Below, piece by piece: positions 47,372-56,962 of a DNA stretch of 64,000 nt (position 1 is its first letter; the number at the start of each line of letters is the position of its first letter). Source of the DNA: Cepaea nemoralis (lineage: Eukaryota > Mollusca > Gastropoda > Stylommatophora > Helicidae). The stretch lies in contig JACEFZ010017423.1 of assembly GCA_014155875.1 (NCBI GenBank), forward strand, positions 62,001 to 126,000, written 5' to 3'. The position numbers and the translations under genes are program-made. The notes below the pieces were generated by a model. It did not search any database. It was not told the DNA's origin and saw nothing but the letters and a program-made list of their open reading frames with translations.

Positions 47372-47748
47372 GATGTGAAGCGTGGACAATGAGCAGTCAA
47401 GCTGAAGAACATCTGATGGCTGTGGAAATGTGGTTTCTGAGGAACATGCAAAGAATACCATAGACAGACAGAAAAAAACCAATTGAAGATCGTAAACTCA
47501 TTAGAGACATTAGAAGTACACAATCAACATGTGTTTTACATGTTATAAGAAGAAATGAATTGGAGAACTTGGTGACGACTGGCAAGATCAAAGGGAAGAG
47601 ACCAAGGGGAAGACATAGAGATGGCTTAGCCTCGTGGCATGGTAGGGACAGGAACACGGAGCTGAACCAAGACTCCGGTGATCGAGTAAGATGATAAATC
47701 ATGAACGACCACGTTTAACGGCATGGCACATGATGGATGGATGGATGT
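47372..47748 (+). pseudogene. RTE-type LINE 3' fragment
   Basis: Broken frames read 'YGCEAWTMSSQAEEHLMAVE', 'FLRNMQRIP', 'MRRNELENLVTTGKIKGKRP' and 'LASWHGRDRNTELNQDSGDR', the same C-terminal tail as at 42901-44769. The 3' end is (ATGG)n at 47730-47746. It sits inside the microsatellite, with small deletions and frameshifts. Confidence 0.85.
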
Positions 47749-47869
47749 TGCTGCTGTTATGTTTATTTTTGTTACTGTTTTTATTATATTCCAGTTGTTA
47801 TTGCTGACCAGAATGAATGAATATTCACTGATTTAAAAAAAAAAATGATCCTAACGATCGTGTGCATCT

Positions 47870-48240
47870 GTGTGGATGAAGAATGAAGAATGACTTGCTC
47901 GATGAATTGGATTAAAGTGAGGAAGAGTTGCGCAATTCGTCGACCTCACTCTCTCGCCTGAGTCCATCTGAGTCCAGTGGCAAGACAAGTCAAGACGACT
48001 GGAGACTAATACAGGTGCAGTGGATGACCAGGGCGCACTACGTGCCTTGCCGTGCTCATTACGTTTCACAACGCTTTGCAGATAACCGCCGTCTTGCCCG
48101 TTGAATCAGGAATGATTTCTTCCGCGCAGTCTGCCGGATCCTGTCTTCACATGCTGGGTAGGCATACCCTAGATCACCGCATGGTTTGACACCAAATCGG
48201 CTACCCGCGCCTGGTTTAGCGAGCCTCTCACAGCTGTTTG
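47870..48240 (-). pseudogene. LINE A 5'-region fragment, antisense
   Basis: On the minus strand it aligns with 19137-19485. Two short frames are shared: 48262-48059 with 'ACEDRIRQTARKKSFLIQRA' and 48069-47851 with 'GKARSAPWSSTAPVLVSSRL'. There is no endonuclease or RT here. A second LINE A copy, broken off after its 5' region, is the likely origin. Confidence 0.8.
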
Positions 48241-48242
48241 AC

Positions 48243-48640
48243 CATATAATATTGATACACACAAAGATGAAGGTTACGATGAAAATCTGTATCCGTAAAC
48301 AAGAATACTTCGCTAGAAAATTGAGATATCAGATCCTCATCCTAATTTTCGTACGTGTACAGGGGCTCCCCCTGCCTTACAAAATGACAATCATTGTTTT
48401 GTTTTAAAATCTGCTTCATTTAACTGATTCAGTGCTGAAGGATAATAATATCGTTAAATGTGACCTCCCATTCGGACACAAGGAAGATATACTACGGTCA
48501 TTCTGTTAATTGTTTTGTTTCGAGGTATCTTCCGCAATTTCAATTCTCAATAAACAGGAATTTACATTATAATACTTGTTCATTTGATTGTGCACCATGT
48601 TTGGTCCAAACTTACTTTGTGTTTGACACCGAATGTGCCA
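48243..48640. other. No gene recognised
   Basis: Short frames only; no repeat partner found in the window. Confidence 0.4.
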
Positions 48641-48641
48641 A

Positions 48642-49262
48642 AAATATATTGTGTATGTGTCTTCTTCCTCTTCCTGTTGTCCATGTCATGTGGCGTTGGT
48701 AACCATGTCTGTCTACAGCCTTCTGTCTAGTATCCATTTCCTCCTGTCCATTTCCTTTACAGACGTTCATCCATGCCATAATGTCAAACTGTCCAGTATC
48801 TACTCTCTTATTCTCCCCCTGGCTTTCCTCCCCTCCAGCTTTCCCGTTGTGACAGCATGCCCCAGATTTCCACTTCCCATGACATGCCCATAGATTGTGA
48901 ACTGTCCTCTTCTCTGATTGATTGATTGATTGATTGATCTAGGAACCACAGCATTCGGGACATTCCCATAAGCGCTCCGTCCCCATCCTCAGCAACCAGC
49001 GAAGAGTTCCAACACTAATAGTTCCAGTAGCAATCTGATTATATGTCCGTCTCGTCTTTCCTCTGAGCGTCGAGCATCGGCCAGATCCCATCGTCACTCC
49101 TCGCTGCCTCATTCTAACCAGACTATGGTGATCCATTTGCTCCTCCGAGGTGTACACGTGCTGATGTGAGTTGCTAGTTCTCTTTGTGAGTCTGTCTGAA
49201 CAACACCTAGAGTAGCACAATGGTTGGGGCATCTTGCAGTCTGTGCTATACATTAACTGTGT
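48642..49262 (-). pseudogene. RTE-like LINE tail, family 2, antisense, interrupted
   Basis: The minus strand shows, from 49250 leftward, 'CKMPQPLCYSRCCSD' and 'KRTSNSH', then an insertion (48919-49165), then the remainder 48905-48642 carrying the 'GKLEGRKARG' type segment. It is the mirror of 2050-2400 and carries several indels. No RT core. Confidence 0.75.
48919..49165 (-). mobile_element. Short SINE-like insertion with GATT/ATCA tail
   Basis: It interrupts the LINE tail: 'cctcttctctgat' on the left and 'gtgctgatgtgagttgc' on the right suggest a ctgat duplication. The (TGAT)n run at 48920-48938 is the tail and the following 'ctaggaacc' matches the window's first bases. The body has no recognised domains; it is read as a ~245-bp non-autonomous retroposon. 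Confidence 0.55.
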
Positions 49263-49265
49263 GAA

Positions 49266-49282
49266 ACTAGTTATAGATGATG

Positions 49283-49314
<32 letters not shown>

Positions 49315-49715
49315 GATGATGATGATGACGATGAATATAAATTCGACGACGACGACGACAACAACAAAAATAATAATAATAACACCAATAACAATAACGA
49401 CACCAAAAACAACAATAACAACAGTAATAATAACAGCAGCAATAATGACATAACAAAAACACCAATAACAACAACAACAATAATAACAACAGGAATATAA
49501 TAACAATAGCAGCAGTAACATCAACAGCAATAAAAACAACAACATTATTAATATAAAAAAAACAACAATAACAATAGCAAAAATATTAACATGTATATAA
49601 TAATAATATTAATAACAATTACAGTCACAACAACAGCAATACTAATAACAACAATAATAACAATAACAACATCATGCATATAACAATACTAGCAATAACA
49701 GCAACAACAAAAACA
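49266..49715 (-). repeat. GAT and CAA/TAA microsatellite tract
   Basis: (GAT)n at 49276-49330, then degenerate AAC/AAT to 49715. It is the complement of the tract that follows R1 elsewhere. Confidence 0.9.
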
Positions 49716-49832
49716 AATCCAGATCGACCCCCAGTGTCAACTTTCGCGTCTGTCGTTGTGTCGTAGAATAATTATTTGTATGTTTTATTTTATTATATTT
49801 CATCCCCCACCCTTTTTCTTTCTCCTTGAAAC
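49715..49832 (-). repeat. R1 end fragment, antisense
   Basis: 'cccccagtgtcaactttcgc' (49730-49749) is the complement of the R1 end. Order on the minus strand is R1 end, microsatellite, family-2 LINE tail, as in the plus-strand copies. Confidence 0.7.
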
Positions 49833-49839
49833 ATGATTA

Positions 49840-51310
49840 TGTTCACAATAGTGGAGTTGCTTGCTTGTGTTCGTTGGATTGAGCTCCAAGTCCTGGGAGA
49901 TCAAGTCTACCCCGAATCACAGTATGGCTTCCGCCAGAACCGGTCTACCATTGATATGATATTCTCATTGCGACAAATGCAAGTAAACTGCCGTGAACAG
50001 AATCAACCGCTGTTTTTTGCCTTCATCGAGCTCACAAAAGCATTTGATTTGGTCAGTCGTGATTGTCTGTTCAAGGCACTAAAGAAGATTCGCTGCCCAC
50101 CAGCTCTTTTTGTCCATTGTGGAATCGTTCCACACAGGTATGAAGGGTATAATCAAGTTTGATGGTGCAACTTCAGAAAAGTTTGAAACCCTGTGTGGAA
50201 TTAAGCAAGGTTGTGTACTAGCCCAGACCCTCTTTGAATACACATTTCACTTCTACTGAAATATGCCTTTCGTGATATGTATAGTGGTATATATATTCAC
50301 TCACGCCAGATGGCGGCCTCTACAATGCTCAGAGATTGAAGGCCAAGACCAAAATTAGGAGGGTACTGATCAGAGAGTTGGACTTTGCAGATAATGCTGC
50401 AAATACGACCTAATCTGAGGAAGAATTACATCGTCTACTATCTGCATTCTCCAATGTTTGTTCTGAATTTGGTTTAATAATTAGCTAAAAGAAGACACAA
50501 ATTATGTCACAAGGTGCACATGGGGTATCATAAATCTTTATTGACGACGCCGAACTAGAGATAGTAGACTATTTTTTTCATTTCTAGGATCAGAGGTAAA
50601 TAGCAAATTATCACTAGATCAGGAAATCAACATCAGGTTTTGTATGGCAGCAACACCAATGCACAGGTTAAGGAAAAGAGTCTGTGAGAACAGGAAGCTT
50701 ACTGCCAAAACAAAAGTCCTGGTCTATCAAGCCTGTGTTCTTAGTACTCTTCTTTATGGCAGTGAAGCCTGGACAACTTACTGAAATCAAGAGAAATGTT
50801 TAAACAGCTTTAATATGCTGTGTCTGCTAAGAATACTTGGTACGTAAGTGGGAAGACAAAATCACAAATATTGAAGATTTGGAAAGATTAGGTTGTGTAA
50901 TTATAATATATGCTCAGTCTTCGTAGATTTAGATAGATAGGACACGTTAAGAGGATGGATGACGGTAGAATACCAAAGGACATCTTTTTTGGTGAAATAC
51001 AGATGGGTAATGGATCTCAGGGTCGGCCTCTGCTACGATACACAGATGTGTGTTAGCGGGACATGATTGATACAGGCATTGATAATGCACACCGAGAGCA
51101 AGTCGCCGCTGAACTTTTTGCATGGAGGGCAAATATCAGAAATAAAAAAAAAGACAAAGGAGAAAATTATTGCAGATAAGTCACACATCGAGAGTGTGAG
51201 GCGTAAGATGGCGTAAAATGACCATGTGTTCACATGCATCCACTGTGGACGAACATCTACAGCACGAATTAGCCTTAACAGTCACATTCGCCAGCGCCAT
51301 GGGTTGTAGT
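49840..51310 (+). pseudogene. LINE D: RT remnant with C-terminal zinc finger
   Basis: The frame 49833-50162 holds RT sequence 'QYGFRQNRSTIDMIFSLRQM', then 'AFIELTKAFDLVSRDCLFKA' (first catalytic Asp replaced: I-E-L instead of I-D-L). 'GIKQGCVLAQTLFEYTF' follows near 50200 and 'LDFADNA' near 50380 (A-D-N in place of A-D-D). Later frames give 'CVLSTLLYGSEAWTTY' (50729-50782). Near 51224-51300 a C2H2 finger 'CIHCGRTSTARISLNSHIRQ' is followed by R-H, comparable to the finger ending LINE A. Many stops and frameshifts make it old and inactive. It is a distant relative of LINE A by domain order. Confidence 0.8.
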
Positions 51311-52024
51311 TAGTAAGCCATTTTTATGCATAATGTAACAAACTATTGTCTGCCAAGACGGCAAGGTGCCAATGAATGATGTTGTTGTTGTTGTTGCTAT
51401 TGTCAGTATTGTTGTTGTTGTTTTGGTGTTGATGTTATTGCTAGTATTATCGTATTCATTGTGTTGTTTTTGCAAAGTTTCCTACTTTTCATAATTTTGG
51501 TTGTGCTATTTCAGATTATGGTCGACAGTTTTTTCTACTTCGTTTAACCCGTTTCCTTAGTTTTGTTGAAATATTTATTGAATGTGTCACCAATATGTAT
51601 CAATCTCTCATCACATGACAAACATTCAACAACCAAGACGTAATTATAATATACGCCTGTTTATTTTACAGTATTTCAAGTACATTTTACAGTATTTCAG
51701 TACATTTTTCAAGAATAAAAATGCAAAATGTCATTATACGAAATGGATGATGTGATATGCGGTGGTATACATAGTATCATCACAAAACTTTATTTTCACG
51801 TACACAGCTATACACATTGTATGTTGTTTCTGGATTTCTACACGCTATTGTCTGAGTAGGTTGTTTTTTTCGGTTGGTAGTCTGGTATGTACATTTCACT
51901 TAGCATGTAATCATAAAACTGGTCACCTGCTTGGTGGGCTGATATCTGAGTCTTGTATATACCCGAGTGCACATCATGTCTTCGGACAGTCATGGGTTTC
52001 GATGTACCGCCCCGTATTTCACCA
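51311..52024. other. No gene; TTG microsatellite at 51377-51440
   Basis: After LINE D a TTG tract and AT-rich DNA. A plus-strand frame at 51762-52148 opposes the Polinton remnant and looks like its shadow in part. Confidence 0.4.
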
Positions 52025-52730
52025 TTATTCTAGGTCTGATCTCTTCCAACCTTTAAAATGTAACGTCAGCACTGAAGTCCTGGTAGTAAATGCGACCTTT
52101 GTAACCGTATCAGTGGTTAGAAGTATTTCCACCGTGTCGAAGGAGTAACGATTCTGCGGTATGTAGTGAGGTATGTCGTAGGCATGAAACACTGAGTCCG
52201 ATCGCTGATTCATGATAGCAACCGTCTCCAACTTATCTTGCCGAAATGAGATCGCAGTATACGTAGACATTTTGCAGGTCGTTATTCAGGTCTATCGACC
52301 CTTCACCTTCAATTGTATCTAGTATCTCTTGTAACTTCTCACTAAATGTAATAGTGGCCCCGGGTTCGAGTATTTTCACGATGACTTTCTTTGTCGAAAT
52401 GGAATAGAACACAGAGTTGATCGTCCACCTTCCGATCTTTCATTAGGCGGTTCAGTGCAGCCATAAACGTGTCTGGTGAACTGTACAGGCCTGAGGGACA
52501 CACCTTTCTTATCACTCTACCATTAGGTGGGATGTATCTTAGCCATACTTCATTCTCTAGCACATTGCAGTAGTAGTTGGGGAATTGAATTTCGGCCGTA
52601 CACACTTCAAAATATTGACTCACCTCTGCGGTAGTATAGTCTGCGGTAACTTGACGAAATAGTGACCTGGTGAGTTCTTGGGAAATATGTTCGGCGAAGC
52701 ATTACTCGGTAATTTCAGGTAGAAGCTCAT
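52025..52730 (-). pseudogene. Polinton/Maverick (adintovirus-like) minor capsid (penton) remnant
   Basis: The minus-strand ATG at 52730 opens a frame whose N-terminus reads 'YLKLPSNASPNIFPKNS'. A frameshift near 52630 leads to the frame 52623-52342 with 'FEVCTAEIQFPNYYCNV' and 'LYSSPDTFMAALNRLM'. Another shift leads past 'VYVYCDLI' to 52270-52025 with 'IPHYIPQNRYSFDTVEI' and 'LTLHFKG', then a stop. These strings are the conserved landmarks of the jelly-roll minor capsid protein of Polintons/adintoviruses (the family often labelled F54H12.2-like): F-Y-L-x-L-P-S-N, E-I-x-Y-P, Y-V-Y-C-D, P-H-Y-x-P and V-T-L-H-F. The protein would form virion vertices. At least two frameshifts inactivate it. The family call is from recognised motifs. 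Confidence 0.75.
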
Positions 52731-52733
52731 ATT

Positions 52734-52982
52734 TTAGGGTTTTGTAGCATGTTGGTAGCTGCTTAGAAGAGCGATCCACAAATTGCCCTCGACCGCGTTG
52801 ACGTTGTCTCGAGACAGATTAAATAGTGATATGCCAATGACTGTGTATATAACGACAAGTTGACAGAAGAAGACAATCTCTAGTCGCGGCACTCGCGACC
52901 ACACATGCACCAGAACGAACTTTCTTTCCCCCTCTGGGGTATTTTGTGAGTTAGTTTCCACGTTGGCTTCCTCCATTACCAC
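52734..52982 (-). pseudogene. Polinton-associated small membrane protein remnant
   Basis: The 82-codon minus-strand frame has a polar N-terminus, then 'VPRLEIVFFCQLVVIYTVIG', a single hydrophobic segment (residues ~48-68), followed by 'LFNLSRD' and 'LWIALLSS'. This pattern is a recurrent small ORF directly upstream of the minor capsid gene in Polinton/adintovirus-like loci. The final residues appear frameshifted. In the adjacent frame a stop TGA overlaps the capsid ATG (ATGA at 52727-52730), a compact viral-style junction. Function unknown; probably a virion or membrane-associated protein. The synteny with 52025-52730 is the main support. Confidence 0.65.
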
Positions 52983-53690
52983 TGTTTTTGACCTATTGGG
53001 TCATTACACTCTTATCTCGGTTGTATCATTAGTTACTATTGGGAAATGCAAAAATCAGTGCTCGAGGCGCTCGTTGTGGGACATTGTCGGTACTAAGGAC
53101 ACTACTTTCTGAACTTAGCAGTGGGCATAAGGTCACCATACAAGGGTTTTCATCCCACTGTGGAGTACCCAGAAATGCCACCGCTGGTCGATTGGGTACG
53201 GAAGGAGTGCAATAAGATAAGTCTGATCCACCCGTTACATACCACCGAAAGAAATGAATGACGAAGTTAACCAGAAAGCCACAGTACTTGCTCAAGGTGA
53301 CTACCGTGTTATGGACAGATCAGGACAAGTCATTAATCTGCATCTCAGAATAGGCTACATGTATACGACCATTCAGGCTTAATGAATCAGCCATGTGCAT
53401 GTGTTGATTAGTGTCGCAGCCAGCAGAGCACATACTCCAGTTATATGCGATTAGCACCATATATCTCTTTATTATACTAGTATTGTTAGGTTAACTGTAT
53501 GCCTACTTGGAGAAACACAACGAAAATGTGAAAGATGTACCAAAAAAGCCAGCTTACCATTAGAGATTTGGCACATGGTGTTCTGGGTACTGCTCACAGA
53601 GACCGGTACTTCCATTAGACGAATGCTGGCCGTCTTATACACGCTATTTGCTGACGTAGAATGAGTCAGCCGAATATTATTCACTGTCTG
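52983..53690 (-). other. Unassigned, possibly more of the Polinton remnant
   Basis: A minus-strand frame of 88 codons at 53029-53295 lies upstream of the membrane protein. It has no recognised domain. No other Polinton genes (polymerase, retroviral-type integrase, ATPase, major capsid, protease) are visible. Confidence 0.35.
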
Positions 53691-54190
53691 GTCATGTGAT
53701 CGGGTGCGACTCCATGTATGACCGATTGAGTCATTAGGCACGTGTTTCGGTTGTATCCCATAAGACACGTGACCGGATACAGCGCCATCTTTGATCGGTT
53801 TTAGCCACGTGGTCTGGTTTCTCCTTACCACATGTGATCGGATGCGAGGCCATTGTTGACCACTTGTAACCAGTGAGTATGTGGTCTGGTTGTAGTCATT
53901 ACAGAGGCAACCGGAATCAGCGCCATATTTCAGCGGATGTGACCATTACCCATGGGTGATCGGATGCAGCGCCATCTTTGAATGGTTTTAGTCAGCGAGC
54001 ATGTGGTCTGGTTTTGCCACTCCCACATGTGACCGGATGCGGTGCCATCTTTGACAGGCTGTAACTATTGCCCACGTGGTCTGGTTGTCGCCATTACACA
54101 GGTACCCGGAAGCAGCGCCATATTTAATCGACTGTGAACATTACCCAAGTGTCTCGACTGTATCGTTATGGTGTCAGTACACTCTGAGTC
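53690..54190 (+). repeat. Degenerate tandem repeat, ~73-bp period
   Basis: The core 'accggatgcagcgccatctt' recurs near 53771, 53836, 53909, 53958, 54031 and 54104 (spacings 65, 73, 49, 73, 73). Units include 'cacgtggtctggttt'-like strings, so CACGTG/CATGTG palindromes recur. The open frame at 53472-53831 on the minus strand is partly this repeat. Confidence 0.8.
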
Positions 54191-54282
54191 GTCCAGTTTT
54201 CCCCAAAGACATGTCTGAACACGTTCACGTACGTTCACTCCGATGACATAGCCCTGTGATGAACCACCCATTTGGTCACCCT

Positions 54283-54362
54283 CAGATGATGCTGATGATG
54301 ATGATGAGCTGATGATGATGATGACGATTTTTGATGATGGTGGTGGGTGATGACGGTGATGG
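54283..54362 (+). repeat. (GAT)n microsatellite
   Basis: GAT-rich run with interruptions. Confidence 0.9.
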
Positions 54363-54369
54363 TAATTGA

Positions 54370-54900
54370 GAGACCTGCCAGGTGCTTGATTTGGATGACA
54401 TGCACGGGGCTTGCCTCGCCTGATTTCGATTTATCGTCACAGGTTTGTGTTGCTGCTGGGATTGACCTAAAGGACCTTTTTAATTTCTGAGTGGTATTCT
54501 GCGCTAGTACACTAATTTTTAGAGCAACATACATGTCCGGAGCTTGATTCGCATGACATGCACGGGGCTTGTCTCGCATGATATCGATTTATCATCATAG
54601 GTGTGTATTGCGTCTGGCCATAACTTAAGATACCTTGTTAATGTTTGAGTGGCATTCTGTGAAAGTAAGCTAATTTTTAGAGCTAGAGACATGCCCAGAG
54701 CTTGATTCGCATGACATGCACGGGCCTTGCCTAGCGTGATTTCGATTTATCGTCATAGGTGTGTATTGCGTCTGGCCATAACTTAAGATACCTTGTTAAT
54801 GTTTGCTTGGTATACTGCGATAGTACACTAATTTTAGATCTAAAGACATGCCTCGAGCTTGATTCACATGACATGCACGGGGCTTGCCTCGCTGATGCAG
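54370..54900 (+). repeat. 158-bp tandem satellite, about 3.3 units
   Basis: 'gacatgcacggggcttg'-type markers start at 54397, 54555, 54713 and 54870 (spacings 158, 158, 157). Units share 'gatttatcgtcataggt' and 'cttaagataccttgttaatg'. A stray copy of the marker 'acatgcacggggcttgcttc' lies at 56585-56604. Confidence 0.9.
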
Positions 54901-54929
54901 TTTTTATACCGCTTTTGTGTGATTACTGC

Positions 54930-55760
54930 AAACTAAAATATATTTGTCACCATCCACATATACCGACAGGTTTTGCCTTTCGAGATGTACAGTTTCTGAC
55001 ATAAATTGCAGGAATAACATACAGGAAACTGAAGATCACATTTATTACACATGTCCATCAGTCCAAGCCGCACTAGACACACTTAGACAACTCATTGAAA
55101 AATTCACTAAAAAGAAAACAGATATGTATAAAGCAATCTTTTTAAATACTATTCCTAAAACTATCGAGGACAACCACACGAAATTGCTAATTTCACTGGC
55201 AGAATACAGGTACCTACTGTGGTAGAAATGCAGCTTCATATAAATTTAAAACGTACAATTCACCTTTAATACTGCATATGTTTCAAAACAAAATTACACA
55301 ATTATTCACAGACACACTGACATAATCTGCATCGCTTCCTAGGCTACTGACACCCACACCGTTGCGACGCATGTGGACGGCGACAGGTGAACTGTTTTGT
55401 GGCTCTATCTTAGACACCAACTTCTCATTTTATGGGTGTATATTAGTATGAGGGTATGGTAAGATGTTAAGAGTGAGGAAAGGAGATTTTTAGGGTGTGT
55501 GAGGGAAGAAATCATCAACTCACCAAAATTTGTTTGTTATATATATGATCATAATTATCATCCTCAACATCATCATTATAAATATCATCAATCACTGTCC
55601 ATACAAAGTAATACATGCTTAAATTTTTAATTTATTACTCATAATTTATATTATGTAAATATAATTTTTTTTTTCTTTTCTTTTACACCCCCTTCCCCCC
55701 ACCTCCAATTTCAATGTAAAAATGTTGTAATAAAGGTTGTAAAAATTGATATACGGATAT
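54930..55760 (+). pseudogene. LINE 3' end: short protein tail and UTR
   Basis: The satellite ends near 54900 and coding-like sequence starts, 'HIPTGFAFRDVQF'. The frame 54944-55225 carries 'CRNNIQETEDHIYYTCPSVQ', a C-x-n-E-x-x-x-H-x-x-x-x-C pattern found near the C-terminus of several LINE proteins, and ends 'YRYLLW' with a stop at 55223-55225. About 530 bp of 3' UTR-like sequence with 'aataaaggttgtaaaaatt' near 55729 follows. No RT is present. Clade not assigned. Confidence 0.55.
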
Positions 55761-56349
55761 ACATATGTCAGTGTATATATATATATATGCATGCTCTGAA
55801 AGAGATGGATGCACAAACTTTGTGAACGTGGTGGTCAAACGCAGCATTTTTGTGTTTTAATTGTAGTTACTGGGCGTGGCTACGTTCAACGGCGACATCA
55901 ACAATTCAACTGTATATACCATGGGTATGAAAGAGGGTGCATGGTGTATGAAAAGGCAGGAATGGGTTTACAACGATTAAGGGAAGAAATAATCACCGCA
56001 GTATAGTCGTTGTTGTCCTCATTATCGAAATCACCACCATCATCACCACCTTGTTACCATCAATCACGTAAAAATGAGATGATTGGCAGAGTATGGGAAA
56101 ATCTATAATCCTGGTCAGCGATACTTTCTTGTCTTAATTTATTGCTAATACTTTAGGCATATTAGGTACGTATACTTTGTAATTTGATGTTGAAGCGCAT
56201 TTGTACACCAATTTGACACGCACAAACACATGTTTAAACAGATCTTCACGAATACCATACACACAGCACGCCTGTTAAAATACTAACAATACAAATGCAA
56301 ATGTTTCTTAACATTCAATAAAGGTTTTTTTTTAAAAATACTCCTTTTG
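55761..56349. other. No gene; short TA repeat near 55776
   Basis: Non-coding AT-rich DNA. The frame 55809-56006 has no recognised feature. Confidence 0.4.
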
Positions 56350-56760
56350 GTCTATCCAAAGACCTCACTTGACCATCACTTATTCACATTTGAATGAGAA
56401 TTTTGATGGCCCTCCTCCACGGAAGGCAAAGGATAATATCCAGGGTAGGGGCCTATTCCATCGCGCCCCTCACACATGGGCCTACCCCTACACATACACA
56501 CACATTCTCATTGCATACCCACACACTGGGACTCGATCCAGGTGCCCGGTGACTATTTGGTCTACTTATCTGTGTAAGTATTCCACATGCACGGGGCTTG
56601 CTTCGCTGTCTTTGAATGGGCTCGAATGCGATCGGGGGAAGAGGAGGTGGCCGGTGGAGGTTAATGTTCGCGCCCGCCCGCCCCCCAGACCGGAAGTAGT
56701 CATCACAAAGAAATTACCCGCCAAAATTTTTTTTTAAATGTGGTCCCCGTAGGTGCAGTT
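56350..56760 (-). repeat. Possible tRNA-derived SINE, antisense
   Basis: 'ggatcgagtcc' on the minus strand (complement of 'ggactcgatcc', 56528-56538) fits a pol III B-box. No A-box at the right distance is convincing, and termini are not seen. The satellite marker at 56585-56604 lies within it. Confidence 0.35.
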
Positions 56761-56860
56761 TTGTGACGTCAGAGCGTAGGTGTTAGACATTTTATATAGT
56801 AAAAAATATAGGTGTTGCACCTAAAATACTACTTAGTTACAACATGACATACTACTGGTG

Positions 56861-56962
56861 ATTCCTCTTATATCTAATGTTATTTAATTTGTGTGCCCAA
56901 TTGTGATTCCTCTGATATTTAATGTTATTCTTGTTAGGTCCCTCAATGATGATTCCTCACAT
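56861..56962 (+). repeat. 46-bp RT-derived minisatellite, second locus
   Basis: About two degenerate units of the array at 16111-16390 ('tctaatgttatt' and 'tgattcctc'). It is followed by the same LINE-tail segment. Confidence 0.75.

Noticed and set aside
49234..49545. Asp-rich, Asn-rich and Val/Ile-rich frames
   Set aside because: They derive from the GAT and AAC/AAT repeats.
53472..53831. A 119-codon minus-strand frame upstream of the Polinton remnant
   Set aside because: Its N-terminal half lies in the tandem array and it has no recognised capsid or enzyme motif.
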